Below, piece by piece: positions 26,587 to 36,055 of a DNA stretch of 64,000 nucleotides. How positions within the stretch are numbered: position 1 is the stretch's first letter; each line of letters opens with the position of its first letter. Source of the DNA: Acidobacteriota bacterium (lineage in GTDB: Bacteria > Acidobacteriota > Blastocatellia > Pyrinomonadales > Pyrinomonadaceae); NCBI GenBank assembly GCA_019239425.1, contig JAFAZX010000075.1, positions 1 through 64,000 on the forward strand, written 5' to 3'. The position numbers and the translations under genes are program-made. The notes beneath the pieces were generated by a model. It did not search any database. It worked only from the letters and a program-made list of their open reading frames with translations, and had not been told where the DNA came from.

Positions 26587-29160
26587 CCAGCGTTCCTTCG
26601 CCGCTCGTCTCTCTTCGCCGCAGCCGCGCTCGCGCTCTGCTGCCTGACTTTCACAGACGCACACGCGCAGCGCCGCCGCACTACCCGTCCCGCCCGCCCC
26701 CCGCAGCCGCCCGCGAGCGTCGGCACACCGACGAATCCCGCCTCCCGCGTCCCCTCGCCGCGCGAGGTGCTCGGCTTCACGCCCGGCGAAGACCGCAAGG
26801 TCGCCGACTGGAAGCAGATTACCGACTACTTCGGGCGGCTCAACGCGCGCGGCGGGCGCGTGCGCGTCCAGACCGTCGGCCAGTCCACGCTCGGGCGCCC
26901 ACTCATCGCGGCCTTCATCAGCTCGCCCGAGAATATACGCGACCTCGACCGTTATCGCGAAATCCAGCGCCGCCTCGCAGACCCGCGGCTCGTCCAGAAC
27001 GAGGCGGAGCGCGACCGCCTGGTACGCGAAGGCAAGGCGGTCGTCGTCGTCTCCTGCTCGATCCACTCGACCGAGATCGTCGCCTCGCAGATGTCTCTGC
27101 AGCTCGCCTACGACTTGGCCTCCGCGCAGGACGCCGAGACGCGCGAGGTCTTGGACAACACCATCCTCATCCTCATCCCCTCGCCCAACCCCGACGGCAT
27201 CGACATCGTCGCCGACTGGTACAGGCGCTCCCTGGGGAAACCGTGGGAGGGCACCGAGCCGCCCGAGATTTATCACGCCTACGCCGGCCACGACGACAAC
27301 CGCGACTGGTTCATGCTCAACCTCGGGGAGACGCGCGCCGTCACGCGACTCCTCTGGAAGGAGTGGTTCCCGCAGATCGTCTACGACGTGCACCAGCAAG
27401 GCTCGACGGGGTCGCGCTTCTTCGTCCCGCCCTTCTTCGACCCGCCGAACCCGCACATCGCGCCGCTGCTCCTGCGCGAGGTCGGACTCATCGGCCACAA
27501 GATCGCCGCCGACGCCGAGGCCGCCGGCTTCAAGGGCGTCGTCACCAACGCGATGTACGACATGTGGTGGCACGGGGGCTTCCGCACCGCGCCCTACTTT
27601 CACAACTCGGTCGGCATCCTGACCGAGGCGGCGAGCGCGCGCCTCATGACGCCGGTCAAGGTCACGCCCGAGCAGCTTCGCCGCGCCGCGGTGCGCGGCA
27701 TGCCGACGGCCCTGCCCGAGAGCCCGACGACCAACTTCCCAGACCCCTGGCCCGGCGGCGAGTGGCGCGCGCGCGACATCCTGAACCTGGAGCTGACCTC
27801 CGCGCGCTCCGTGCTCTCGCTGGCGGCGAAGTACCGCGAGCGCTACCTGCGCAACTTCTACGAGCTCGGCCGCCGCGCGCTCGACTGGCCGCCCGCGGAC
27901 AGTGACGACGTGCTGGCCTACGTCATCCCCGCCGGACAGGGGAGGGATGAGAACGTCTCGAAGCTCGTCACGCTCCTCGTCGAGCAGGGCGTGGAAGTTC
28001 ACAGGATGGACGCGGAGCTGCACCTGATGCTGATGGGCTCGCGCGGCAACGTCTACAACGACATGAAGCAGGCGCCGCCCGAGTGGCCCTCGGGCAGCTA
28101 CCTCGTCTTCCTGCGCCAGCCCTACCGCGCGAACGTGCAGGCGCTCTTCGAGCGGCAGGACTACCCAGACCGCCTCGCGGGCGGCGCGCCCGAACGCCCC
28201 TACGACGTGGCCGGGTGGACGCTGCCGATGCAGATGGGCGTCGAAGCCTACCCCGTCCACAGCATCCGCGAGCCCGAGTCGCAGCGCCGCCTGACGTTAG
28301 TTAAAGGCGAGGACGAGGTGCGGCGCGACCTCGGCCTTAACACGAACGTCTCGGGCCGCGACGCCGCCATCCGGAGCGACACCCGCGGGCAGTATGACCT
28401 GAGGACGACGATTGTCGACTCGCAGATTCAGAACCCGATTAAACGCCCCGTCCGCCTCGCGCTCTACAGGAGCTGGACGGGCTCGATGGACGAGGGCTGG
28501 ACGCGCTGGCTCTTCGACACCTTCAACGTGCCCTACACATCTTTGCGCGACGCGGACGTGAGGGCCGGTTCCCTGCGCGCGAAGTTCGACGTGATCGTGC
28601 TCCCCTCGATGCGCCTGCGCGAGATAGTCGAGGGGCGCGCGAAGGACACGGCTCCCGTTGAGTTTACGGGCGGCATCACGGAGGCGGGCGTCGCCAACCT
28701 CCGCCGCTTCGTCGAGGAGGGCGGCACGCTCGTCTGCTGGGACGACTCGACCGAGCTGCCCATCAAGCGCTTCGACCTCCCCGTCCGCAACGCGCTCGAA
28801 GGTCTGCGCGCGGCCGACTTCTACTGCCCCGGCTCCGTCCTGCGCATCGAGGTCGAGACCTCGAACCCGCTCGCGCGCGGCTTCCGACGAGAGGCGGACG
28901 CGTACTTCGTCAACAGCGCCGCCTTCGAGGTGACCGACACTTCGAAGGCGCGCGTCGTCGCACGCTACGCCGGCAAGGACGAGGTGCTGCGCTCCGGCTG
29001 GCTCCTCGGCGCGGACAAGCTCGCCGGCCGCGCCGCCCTCGTCGAAGCCACACTGGGCCGCGGCCGCGTCATCCTCTTCGGCTTCCGCCCGCAGCACCGC
29101 GGCCAGACCTGGGGCACCTTCCCCTTCATCTTCAACGCGATTGAGAGCGCTGCGCGCTGA
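26581..29160 (+). CDS. secreted M14-family zinc carboxypeptidase
   Basis: An 859-residue exported protein (signal peptide 1-23, ending TDAHAQ). The M14 zinc site is visible as HSTEIVAS (H..E) and, downstream, YDVHQQGSTG (third His ligand); the likely catalytic Glu lies in VGILTEAAS. SPNPDG and DWFMLN are further family landmarks. The C-terminal half (from about residue 430) lacks zinc motifs and contains beta-rich segments with a class I glutamine amidotransferase-like pattern (FDVIVLPSMRLREI), as in many large bacterial M14 proteins. It probably trims peptides in the periplasm or outside. ATG 26581 is chosen at the signal peptide; upstream frame is antisense to plsC. Confidence 0.9.
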   Translation: MHPAFLRRSSLFAAAALALCCLTFTDAHAQRRRTTRPARPPQPPASVGTPTNPASRVPSPREVLGFTPGEDRKVADWKQITDYFGRLNARGGRVRVQTVGQSTLGRPLIAAFISSPENIRDLDRYREIQRRLADPRLVQNEAERDRLVREGKAVVVVSCSIHSTEIVASQMSLQLAYDLASAQDAETREVLDNTILILIPSPNPDGIDIVADWYRRSLGKPWEGTEPPEIYHAYAGHDDNRDWFMLNLGETRAVTRLLWKEWFPQIVYDVHQQGSTGSRFFVPPFFDPPNPHIAPLLLREVGLIGHKIAADAEAAGFKGVVTNAMYDMWWHGGFRTAPYFHNSVGILTEAASARLMTPVKVTPEQLRRAAVRGMPTALPESPTTNFPDPWPGGEWRARDILNLELTSARSVLSLAAKYRERYLRNFYELGRRALDWPPADSDDVLAYVIPAGQGRDENVSKLVTLLVEQGVEVHRMDAELHLMLMGSRGNVYNDMKQAPPEWPSGSYLVFLRQPYRANVQALFERQDYPDRLAGGAPERPYDVAGWTLPMQMGVEAYPVHSIREPESQRRLTLVKGEDEVRRDLGLNTNVSGRDAAIRSDTRGQYDLRTTIVDSQIQNPIKRPVRLALYRSWTGSMDEGWTRWLFDTFNVPYTSLRDADVRAGSLRAKFDVIVLPSMRLREIVEGRAKDTAPVEFTGGITEAGVANLRRFVEEGGTLVCWDDSTELPIKRFDLPVRNALEGLRAADFYCPGSVLRIEVETSNPLARGFRREADAYFVNSAAFEVTDTSKARVVARYAGKDEVLRSGWLLGADKLAGRAALVEATLGRGRVILFGFRPQHRGQTWGTFPFIFNAIESAAR

Positions 29161-29168
29161 GGGGTGCT

Positions 29169-29233
29169 GGGTGTTGGGTGCTGGGTGCTGGGGAAGAACC
29201 GAGTTTTAACCCAGAACCCAGAACCCAACACCC
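29169..29233. repeat. inverted repeat of gggtgctgggtgttgg type
   Basis: Arms 29169-29192 and 29210-29233 pair with two mismatches around a 17-nt loop. The arms are runs of the unit (t)gctggg/ttctggg. It follows the M14 peptidase stop directly. A related, longer and less perfect repeat lies at 41197-41306. Confidence 0.8.
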
Positions 29234-29311
29234 CAAAAAAACCCTGGCATCCGTGCGGCCACCCGGCACGTCAAAGAGGGGCGCAAGCCTGCGCCGTCCG
29301 GAGAAAATGCT

Positions 29312-30679
29312 GTGAAAAAGCTTTTACGCCTGTCCCTGGCCCTTGTCCTGCTCGCGTCCGCGGCCGCGCCGGAAGCCTTTGCGCAGACGCGCCCGCGCCG
29401 CGTCGGCCAGACGACGCTGCCGCCGGCCGCAAGCCCCGCGCCCGCGCCGACGCCCGAGCAGCGGCGCGCCCCGCGCCTGGAGGGGGCCGGTTCGGGGCAG
29501 GCGCAGCAGCGCCCCGCCCAACAGTCCTCCGCGGAGGTCGCGGAGGAGGTCGGCGAGGACGAGGTCGTGCGCGTCAACGCGGCGCTGGTGACCGTACCCG
29601 TCTCGGTGCTCGACCGCGACGGCCGCTTCATCGGCGGCCTGCGGCAGGAGGACTTCCGCGTCCTCGAAGACGGCGTCGAGCAGCGCGTCGCGTACTTCGC
29701 GCCCGTCGAGCAGCCCTTCACCGTCGCCCTCGTCATCGACACCTCGGGCTCGACCCGCTTCAAGCTCGAAGACATCCAGGACGCGGCCATCGCCTTCCTC
29801 GACCAGTTGCGCCCCGCGGACCGCGTCATCGTCATCGCCTTCGACGACCAGGTGCGCGTCCTCTCCGAGGCGACGAGCGACCGAAACCGGCTGCGCGCCG
29901 CCATCAGGCAGACGCGCCCGGGCGGCGGCACGCGCCTCTACGACGCCGTAGACCTCGTCATCAAAGACCAGCTCGGCCGCGTCGAGGGGCGCAAGGCCCT
30001 CGTGCTCTTCACCGACGGCGTTGACAGTTCGAGCCGCCGCGCCAGCTTCGAGAGCACGCTCGAAGAGGCCGTCGAGCTCGACGCGATGATCTACCCCATT
30101 CAGTACGACACCTGGACCGGCGGTAGCGGCAACGGCGGCGGCGGCGGCCAGTGGCCGGGGCCGAACCGCTACCCGAGGCGGCGCGGCGGCGGCGGCGGGC
30201 GCAACTCCGGCTGGGGGGACATCCTCGGCAGCATCATCCTCGGCGGCGGCAACGTGAGGATCGGGGGCGGTAACGGCGGCGGCGGCGGTGCGCCCGCGCC
30301 GGGGACGACGCGCGAAGACTATGACCGCGGCGGCGAGTACCTCCGCCGGCTCGCGCAGTCTTCCGGCGGGCGCCTCTACGACGCGCGGGACATCAACTAT
30401 CTCGAACAGGCGTTCACGAACATCGCCGAGGAGTTGCGGCGGCAGTACAGCCTCGGCTACTACCCCTCGCGCCAGGCGCAGGCCGAGGAGCGGCGCCAGA
30501 TACGCGTCCGCGTCCGCCGCCCCAACCTCGTCGTCCGCGCGCGCGACAGCTACGTCTACCGCCCCGACGGCGGCACAGGCCCCGACGCCACCACCGCGCA
30601 GGGCAATAACACCCCGCGCCAGTCGGCGCCCGTGCTGCGCCGCAACCTCGACCCCTTCGGCGGCGGGCTCAAAGAGTGA
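29312..30679 (+). CDS. secreted VWA-domain protein (Acidobacteria-type), Gly-rich insert
   Basis: A 455-residue exported protein of the VWFA-related family that is expanded in Acidobacteria. Signal peptide 1-24 (ending AFAQT), a low-complexity Pro/Ala stretch, a short beta domain with VPVSVLDRDGRFIGGL, then the VWA domain with the metal-site DTSGSTR and the later FTDGVDSSS. A glycine-rich insert (about residues 272-330, runs such as GNGGGGG) interrupts the C-terminal half. The tail is basic and flexible. VWA domains mediate metal-dependent protein binding; the partner is unknown. The start is GTG 29312 with ccggagaa upstream. Two paralogues lie at 34154-35134 and 39698-40933. Confidence 0.88.
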   Translation: MKKLLRLSLALVLLASAAAPEAFAQTRPRRVGQTTLPPAASPAPAPTPEQRRAPRLEGAGSGQAQQRPAQQSSAEVAEEVGEDEVVRVNAALVTVPVSVLDRDGRFIGGLRQEDFRVLEDGVEQRVAYFAPVEQPFTVALVIDTSGSTRFKLEDIQDAAIAFLDQLRPADRVIVIAFDDQVRVLSEATSDRNRLRAAIRQTRPGGGTRLYDAVDLVIKDQLGRVEGRKALVLFTDGVDSSSRRASFESTLEEAVELDAMIYPIQYDTWTGGSGNGGGGGQWPGPNRYPRRRGGGGGRNSGWGDILGSIILGGGNVRIGGGNGGGGGAPAPGTTREDYDRGGEYLRRLAQSSGGRLYDARDINYLEQAFTNIAEELRRQYSLGYYPSRQAQAEERRQIRVRVRRPNLVVRARDSYVYRPDGGTGPDATTAQGNNTPRQSAPVLRRNLDPFGGGLKE

Positions 30680-30721
30680 CGGGCGCCGTGAGCTGAGTTA
30701 AAGAGATACTGCCCGTCGCAG

Positions 30722-30758
30722 GGGGCCGGAGAGTCGGACTTCAAGACTCTCCGGCCCC
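30722..30758 (+). terminator. hairpin downstream of the VWA gene
   Basis: A 14-bp perfect stem (30722-30735 with 30745-30758) and 9-nt loop, followed by ttcgttt. This is a moderate intrinsic-terminator candidate for the VWA gene. Confidence 0.6.
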
Positions 30759-30838
30759 TTCGTTTGTCCGCGCGGCTCGCCCGTCGCGGCAAGGGGCTTG
30801 AGTCCAATGCCCGCGCCTGCTGCCGGGTAAGAATTCCG

Positions 30839-30867
30839 TTGACCTCGCCACCGAATGAGAGTACAAG
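30839..30867 (+). promoter_or_regulatory. candidate promoter and leader of the Ca-binding secreted protein gene
   Basis: ttgacc (30839-30844) and tacaag (30862-30867) are spaced by 17 nt, giving a predicted start near 30874 and a leader of about 135 nt. The leader contains a small stem (tacgccg 30873-30879 with cggcgta 30901-30907). No known riboswitch consensus was recognised. Confidence 0.4.
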
Positions 30868-31008
30868 GTCTGTACGCCGTTAAGAAAACTGCCCACGCCC
30901 CCGGCGTAGCAACCCTCCCTCCCGATAGTCCTGAACGCCCTGCCCCCTCTCGGCATCCCCCTTCCGGTACGCGATGGCCTCCCGGCCGCCTTTGACAGGA
31001 GAGATACC

Positions 31009-32631
31009 ATGAATATCCACGGACTCCGCTCACTGCTCAGCCGCCGACATGTAGTGCCCTTCACCATCCTCTTCTTCCTGGCCGTTGCCTTCGTCTTCGG
31101 GTTCACGACCGGCGTGGTACAGACTTCCGCCACGGCGAGCGGAATCGGGCGGGGCTCCCAGAGACCTCAGTTCCCGTCCGACGCAGACGTGGCGCGAGAT
31201 TTCGACGACGACGACCTGAAGGCGAAAGACGACAAGCCGGCCGGCACGTGGGGGTACGCGACGCTGCTCGACGATAAGAAGGATGACCCTTCGGTGCCGG
31301 CCTACGTGCGTAGCATCCAGCTGCTTTCCGGCGGGGGGAAGCACCAACTGATAAATAAGATCAAGCGGGTGGAGGTCAGAAACAGGAGTTCCCAACCCAT
31401 CGTCTCGGTGCAGGTGAGGGTCGAGGTCGTCTACCTCGACCAGCCCGACGACGTTCTGCTGGCGGACGCCTTCCCGCCCGTTAACGCCTACATCACCCCG
31501 GACTCGCCGCAGGTCGTCGAGATCAGAACGCTACACCCTCCCAGGCTGTTGAAGCCTCTAGCGAGGGGCGGCGAGTTGTACGGGGACTTCGGCATCAGGA
31601 TGGGCGTGCAGGAAGTCCGGTTCGCCGACGGGACGTTATGGAGGCGGCCGGAGCCGGCGGCCTTTATAAAATCTCCTTACCTCGACCAGCCTCCGAGTTT
31701 AAGGTTCCCGGCCCTCGCCTCTTTAGCCACCTCCATCATCCCGCCCTTCCGGGGTTCGGACAGGGAGCGGGCCCACGCGGCGCGGTGTCAGGGTAAGCCG
31801 ATGTTAGCCGCCTCGGCCCTTTCGCCGGCCCTGTTCGAGTATGACACCTGCACCGAGAACGCCGGCCCCTTCGTGGACAGCACCGGGAGAAAGAGTTGCT
31901 CGGCTACGGGCACCTCGACCTGCCGCGCGCATTGCAGCGACGACGGCTATTGCACGACCTGGCAGTCGCCGGAGCTGTGTGAAGACCCCGAGCCGATCAC
32001 CTGCCCGACCTACCCCTGCTACGACGTGGAGAACTGCATCCTCTGCTCCAGCGACGGGTGTACGTGCCTGCAAACGTGGGGGACGCCGATCCTCATCGAC
32101 GTGTCGGGCAACGGCTTCGATCTGACCGGCCTGAAGCAGGGGGTCAGGTTCGACCTGAACGGCGACGGCCGGGCCGGGCACATCCCGTGGACGGCCCCCG
32201 GCTCCGACGACGCCTGGCTGGCTTTAGACCGCGACGGCGACGGCGCCATCACTAAAGGCGCGGAGTTGTTCGGCGACTTCACCCCGCAGCCGCCGCCGCC
32301 GGCCGGCATGGGGAAGAACGGATTCCTGGCGCTGGCCGTGTACGACAGGCCGGAGCAGGGCGGCAACTCGGACGGCCTGATCGACGGGGCCGACGCGGTC
32401 TACACGTCGCTGCGCCTGTGGCAGGACGCGAACCACAACGGGGTCTCGGAGCCGCGGGAGTTGCACACGCTCGCGGAACTCGGGCTGGCGTCCATCTCGC
32501 TCGACTACAAGGAGTCGAAGCGTGTTGACCGATACGGCAACGCGTTCCGCTACCGCGCCAAGGTCAAGGACGTGCGCGGCATGCAGATGGGGCGCTGGGC
32601 GTGGGACGTGGTTCTCGCCGCCGCCCAGTAG
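31009..32631 (+). CDS. secreted Cys-rich protein with C-terminal Ca-binding (EF-hand/dockerin-like) motifs
   Basis: A 540-residue exported protein (N-terminal hydrophobic segment about 16-36). A charged, probably disordered region (about 55-85) leads into a beta-rich domain. Residues about 255-350 hold many cysteines (for example TCRAHCSDDGYC and CILCSSDGCTC), suggesting a disulfide-rich mini-domain. The C-terminal 180 residues start with ILIDVSGNGFDLTG and contain three Asp-rich calcium-type loops: DLNGDGRAG, DRDGDGAITKGAE and DANHNGVSEPRE. No enzyme motif is seen; a cell-surface or secreted structural role is likely. The ribosome-binding site aggagag precedes ATG 31009, and a candidate promoter lies 140 nt upstream. 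Confidence 0.78.
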   Translation: MNIHGLRSLLSRRHVVPFTILFFLAVAFVFGFTTGVVQTSATASGIGRGSQRPQFPSDADVARDFDDDDLKAKDDKPAGTWGYATLLDDKKDDPSVPAYVRSIQLLSGGGKHQLINKIKRVEVRNRSSQPIVSVQVRVEVVYLDQPDDVLLADAFPPVNAYITPDSPQVVEIRTLHPPRLLKPLARGGELYGDFGIRMGVQEVRFADGTLWRRPEPAAFIKSPYLDQPPSLRFPALASLATSIIPPFRGSDRERAHAARCQGKPMLAASALSPALFEYDTCTENAGPFVDSTGRKSCSATGTSTCRAHCSDDGYCTTWQSPELCEDPEPITCPTYPCYDVENCILCSSDGCTCLQTWGTPILIDVSGNGFDLTGLKQGVRFDLNGDGRAGHIPWTAPGSDDAWLALDRDGDGAITKGAELFGDFTPQPPPPAGMGKNGFLALAVYDRPEQGGNSDGLIDGADAVYTSLRLWQDANHNGVSEPRELHTLAELGLASISLDYKESKRVDRYGNAFRYRAKVKDVRGMQMGRWAWDVVLAAAQ

Positions 32632-32640
32632 CCGTAAGAC

Positions 32641-32700
32641 GGAGAAAGGGTGAGGGGGAAGGGAGACGAAGTGTCTTCCCTTCCCCCTCACCCTTTCTCC
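32641..32700. repeat. 24-bp perfect inverted repeat (agggtgaggggg type)
   Basis: Arms 32641-32664 and 32677-32700 are perfect reverse complements around a 12-nt loop that can pair further (agac/tgtct). It lies between the convergent Ca-binding protein gene and glgC, and could terminate both, but has no T-tract. Confidence 0.85.
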
Positions 32701-32714
32701 CTCGGCCTCCGGCC

Positions 32715-34013
32715 TCAGACGACCGTGCCGTCGCGGACGATGCCGTTCTTGGGGACGATGATGATGCCGTCGCGGATGAACCAGCCGGCCTCGGGGTCTT
32801 CGGCCTCGGCGACGCGGCGCTCGTTGACGAGGCGGACGCCCGCGCCGATGCGCGCGTTCTTGTCCACGATGGCGTTGCGGATGACCGAGCCTTCGCCGAT
32901 GCCGATGCGCGGCTTGCCCTCGCGCGCGTCGCGCTCCATCTCCTCGATGGACTGGTAGTAGTCGGCGCCCATCACGTACGTGTCCTCGATGTTCGCGCCG
33001 AAGTCGATGCGCGTGCGCACGCCGATGAGCGAGCGCGTGATGACCGCCCGGCTGATGATGCAGCCCTCGGAGATGATCGAGCTGTTGATGTGGCAGTTGT
33101 TCACCTTCGACGGCGGCAGGTAGCGCGCGCGCGTGTAGACCGGCGCGTCCGTGTCGAAGAGGTTGAACTTCGGGATCGTCGCCGTCAGGTCGAGGTTCGC
33201 CTGGTGGAAGGCGGAGATCGTCCCGATGTCCTCCCAGTAGTCGTCGAAGAGGTAGCCCTGCACGTTGCCGGTCTCGATGGCCGCCGGGATGACCTGCTTG
33301 CCGAAGTCCATCCAGGTCGGGTCGCGCGCGAGCAGCTCCACCAGCCAGTCGAACTTGAAGACGTAGATGCCCATCGAGGCGAGGAAGGGGCGCCGCGCCG
33401 CCTCCTCGGCCGAGAGGCCGAAGGGCGTCGTGTCCACCCGCATCTCTTCGAGCGCGGCGCCTTTGGGCTTCTCGCGGAACTCGGTGATGCGCCCGTCCGG
33501 CTCCATCTTCATCAGGCCGAACTCCTCGGCGGCCTCGCGCACGAACGGGATGACCGAGATGGTCACGTCGGCCTCCGTCGCGAAGTGGCGCGCGATGAAC
33601 TTGCGGTAGTCCATCCGGTAGAGGTGGTCGCCCGAAAGTATCAGCAGCGTGTCGATGCCCCAGCTCTCGATGTGCGGCAAGACCTGCCGGACGGCGTCGG
33701 CCGTCCCCTGGAACCACTGCGGGTTCTGCGGCGTCTGCTCGGCGGCGAGAATCTCGACGAAGCCGTTCGAGAACTGCGAGAAGCGGTAGGTCGTCGCGAT
33801 GTGCTTGTTGAGTGACGCCGAGTTGTACTGCGTCAGCACGAAGATCTTCAGGATGTCCGAGTTGATGCAGTTCGAGATCGGGATGTCCACGAGCCGGTAC
33901 TTGCCGCCGAGCGGCACGGCCGGCTTCGAGCGCAACAGCGTCAACGGCGACAGGCGCGTGCCCGCGCCCCCGCCCAGGATGACGGCGAGAATGTTCGGTC
34001 TCTTCGGAGCCAT
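32715..34013 (-). CDS. glgC: glucose-1-phosphate adenylyltransferase
   Basis: Makes ADP-glucose from glucose-1-phosphate and ATP, the committed step of glycogen synthesis. Visible are the nucleotide-binding [31 protein letters not shown], the catalytic [16 protein letters not shown] and the C-terminal left-handed beta-helix ending in [16 protein letters not shown]. That C-terminal ending is the pattern found in the cyanobacterial and plant enzymes, in contrast to the shorter enterobacterial ending. At 432 residues it is complete. Allosteric control is expected but the effector cannot be read from sequence. No other glycogen gene is nearby. The upstream ggaaggtg supports ATG 34013. Confidence 0.96.
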   Translation of the reverse strand: MAPKRPNILAVILGGGAGTRLSPLTLLRSKPAVPLGGKYRLVDIPISNCINSDILKIFVLTQYNSASLNKHIATTYRFSQFSNGFVEILAAEQTPQNPQWFQGTADAVRQVLPHIESWGIDTLLILSGDHLYRMDYRKFIARHFATEADVTISVIPFVREAAEEFGLMKMEPDGRITEFREKPKGAALEEMRVDTTPFGLSAEEAARRPFLASMGIYVFKFDWLVELLARDPTWMDFGKQVIPAAIETGNVQGYLFDDYWEDIGTISAFHQANLDLTATIPKFNLFDTDAPVYTRARYLPPSKVNNCHINSSIISEGCIISRAVITRSLIGVRTRIDFGANIEDTYVMGADYYQSIEEMERDAREGKPRIGIGEGSVIRNAIVDKNARIGAGVRLVNERRVAEAEDPEAGWFIRDGIIIVPKNGIVRDGTVV

Positions 34014-34153
34014 CGCCTACACCTTCCGTGGTCGTCTTGGAGAACTGAGTGCCCCGAGCATAGACCCGAAGCGCCGCGCGTTTCAAGCCCGCGCGGCGCG
34101 GGAAAGGTTCTCTTACTGTTACAAAAGGTGTGCGCCCGTACGGCGGCCGGCGC

Positions 34154-35134
34154 TTATTTGACGAGAGCCTGCGGGTAGGCGAGATGCACGCCCTGTTTGC
34201 GCAGCTCCGGGTTGACGAGTTCGACGCGCAGCTTGAGCGGCTTGCCGCCGCCGCCCTGCGCCGCGGGGCTGGCGAACGTGAGCGTGTAGGCGCTGAGCAG
34301 CTCGCGCCGCACCTGCTCGAAGGCGGCGGGGAGGTCGCTGTTCTTCTTCGGGAAGAGCGCGCGCCCGCCCGTCCGCTCCGAGACCTTGCGCATAAAACCT
34401 TCGTCCACGCCGTCGAAGCTCAGCTCGTCGGCGATGCCGACGCCGTAGACGGCGACGCCTTCGCGCAGGAGGCGCTCGAAGGCCTTGTCCGGCTTGAGGC
34501 GGCTGCTCGTGTCCACGCCGTCGCTGATGAGGAGGACGACGCGGCGACCCTTCCCTGCGCGCGCGAAGATGTCGTCGCAGACCTCGACGAGCGAGTCCCA
34601 GACGGCGGTCGAGCCGGCGCGCATGCCGGGGTCGTTCGGCCTGGGGTTGCCGACGAAGACGCCGCCGCCGATGTAACCCGTCGGCGGTTTGAACTCGACG
34701 GAGGCGATGGCCCGCCGCACGGCCGCGCCGTCGGCGGTCAGACCCAGCAGGACATCTATCTCGCTCGTGAAGGTGACGACCGCCACGTCGTTCGCGGCGC
34801 CGCGCGCGAGCAGCGCCGGGACGAGGCGGTCGGCCGCCCCCTGCGTGAAAGGCAGCACGCGCTCCTGCGACGCGCTCACGTCGAGCATGACGACGACGTG
34901 CAGCGGCTCGGCCCCGCGGGGCGAGAAGGAGAGGACGTTCTGCGGCCGCCCCTCGACCGTGACGCGCAGGTCTTCCGCCTTAATCCCCTCGACCGGCCGC
35001 CCCTCCCTGTCCACCGCTCCGAGTTGGACGGCGACCTGCCCCGACTCCTGCCGCGCCGACGCGGCCGTCGCCGAGAGGAGCAGAACGGCGACGGCCGCCA
35101 GCAACAATTTCGAACGCGGGGTCTTAAATCGCAT
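34154..35134 (-). CDS. secreted VWA-domain protein (Acidobacteria-type)
   Basis: About 326 residues, with a signal peptide (ending SAARQ-like TAASARQ). The segment VAVQLGAVDREGRPVEGIKAEDLRV is the usual N-terminal beta domain of this family, and the VWA metal site is MLDVSASQER (DxSxS variant). SDGVDTSSRLKPDKAF is the later metal-site region. The C-terminus lacks the long glycine-rich insert of the 29.3 kb paralogue. The frame also offers TTG 35143; ATG 35134 is preferred by codon but an aaggag lies directly against it, so the start is uncertain. It follows deoC by about 14 bp on the same strand, so it is probably the last gene of the rpiB-deoC operon. Confidence 0.85.
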   Translation of the reverse strand: MRFKTPRSKLLLAAVAVLLLSATAASARQESGQVAVQLGAVDREGRPVEGIKAEDLRVTVEGRPQNVLSFSPRGAEPLHVVVMLDVSASQERVLPFTQGAADRLVPALLARGAANDVAVVTFTSEIDVLLGLTADGAAVRRAIASVEFKPPTGYIGGGVFVGNPRPNDPGMRAGSTAVWDSLVEVCDDIFARAGKGRRVVLLISDGVDTSSRLKPDKAFERLLREGVAVYGVGIADELSFDGVDEGFMRKVSERTGGRALFPKKNSDLPAAFEQVRRELLSAYTLTFASPAAQGGGGKPLKLRVELVNPELRKQGVHLAYPQALVK

Positions 35135-35148
35135 CTCCTTCAAGCTCT

Positions 35149-36039
35149 TTAATAGGCCGCGGCCGAGGCGGCCGTCTTCACGCCCGCCGCCTCCTGCGCG
35201 ATCTTGACGCCGACCGAGGCGCCGATGCGCGTCGCGCCGGCCTCGACCATCGCGCGCGCGTCCTCGATCCCCTTCACGCCGCCCGCGGCCTTCACGCCGA
35301 GGTCAGGCCCCACGGTGCGCCGCATCAGGGCGATGTCGGCCACGGTCGCGCCCGACTTGGCGAAGCCGGTCGAGGTCTTGACGAAGTCGGCGCCCGCGCG
35401 CTTGGCGGCGAGGCAGGCGCGCACCTTCTCCTCGTCGGTGAGGAGCGCCGTCTCGATGATGGTCTTCACCAGCACGCCCGCCTCGTGCGCGGCCTCGACG
35501 ACCGAGCGGATGTCGTACTCGACGGCGCAGTCGTCGCCGCTCTTCAGCGCCCCGATGTTGATGACCATGTCGATCTCGCGCGCGCCGTCGAAGATGGCGC
35601 GGCGCGTCTCGTAGGCCTTCACGTCCGGAAGCGTCGCGCCGAGGGGGAAGCCGACCACCGTGCAGACGGGGACGCCCGACCCGCGCAGCACGCACGCGGA
35701 GGTCTTGACCCACGAAGGATTCACGCACACGCTCGCGAAGTGGTACTGCGCGGCCTCCTCGCACAGGCGCGTGATGTCCTTCTCGCTCGCCTCGGGCTTT
35801 AAGAGAGTGTGGTCAACCATCGCCGCCCAGTCGCGCGCCGTCGCCCCCTCGCCCAGAAGGATGCCGATGCGCGACGCGCCCGCGTCCAAGACCCTCTGCA
35901 TGCGCTCCGGGCAGCGGTTGAAGCAGGCGCTCCCGCACCCGCACGCCCCGTCCTCCGCGCCCCCGTTCAGCCGCGCCACGATCACGTCCGTGATCTGCTC
36001 GACCAGCCGCTCGAAATCCCCGTTCTGCGAATAAGCCAT
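35149..36039 (-). CDS. deoC: deoxyribose-phosphate aldolase with N-terminal encapsulation-peptide-like helix and Cys cluster
   Basis: Class I aldolase that splits 2-deoxyribose-5-phosphate to acetaldehyde and glyceraldehyde-3-phosphate. Catalytic landmarks are intact: [12 protein letters not shown], the Schiff-base lysine in FVKTSTGF and the second lysine in VKAAGGVK. About 60 extra N-terminal residues precede the barrel. Residues 8-25 ([18 protein letters not shown]) form a short amphipathic helix with F9, L12, V13, I16, V19, I20 and L24 on one face, as in microcompartment encapsulation peptides. They are followed by cysteines 33, 35, 39 and 43 ([11 protein letters not shown]), a possible metal or Fe-S site. 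The start ATG 36039 has aaggag upstream. It lies in an operon with rpiB and a toxin-like pair. Confidence 0.93.
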   Translation of the reverse strand: MAYSQNGDFERLVEQITDVIVARLNGGAEDGACGCGSACFNRCPERMQRVLDAGASRIGILLGEGATARDWAAMVDHTLLKPEASEKDITRLCEEAAQYHFASVCVNPSWVKTSACVLRGSGVPVCTVVGFPLGATLPDVKAYETRRAIFDGAREIDMVINIGALKSGDDCAVEYDIRSVVEAAHEAGVLVKTIIETALLTDEEKVRACLAAKRAGADFVKTSTGFAKSGATVADIALMRRTVGPDLGVKAAGGVKGIEDARAMVEAGATRIGASVGVKIAQEAAGVKTAASAAAY

Positions 36040-36055
36040 GAAGCCCACGCTCCTT

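Noticed and set aside
26587-28260. Long minus-strand open frame extending the acyltransferase to 826 residues
   Set aside because: It is antisense to the M14 peptidase gene, has the Arg/Val/Asp-rich composition of a shadow frame and no domain.
30868-31008. Possible riboswitch in the leader of the Ca-binding protein gene
   Set aside because: A small stem is present, but no match to a known riboswitch consensus was recognised.
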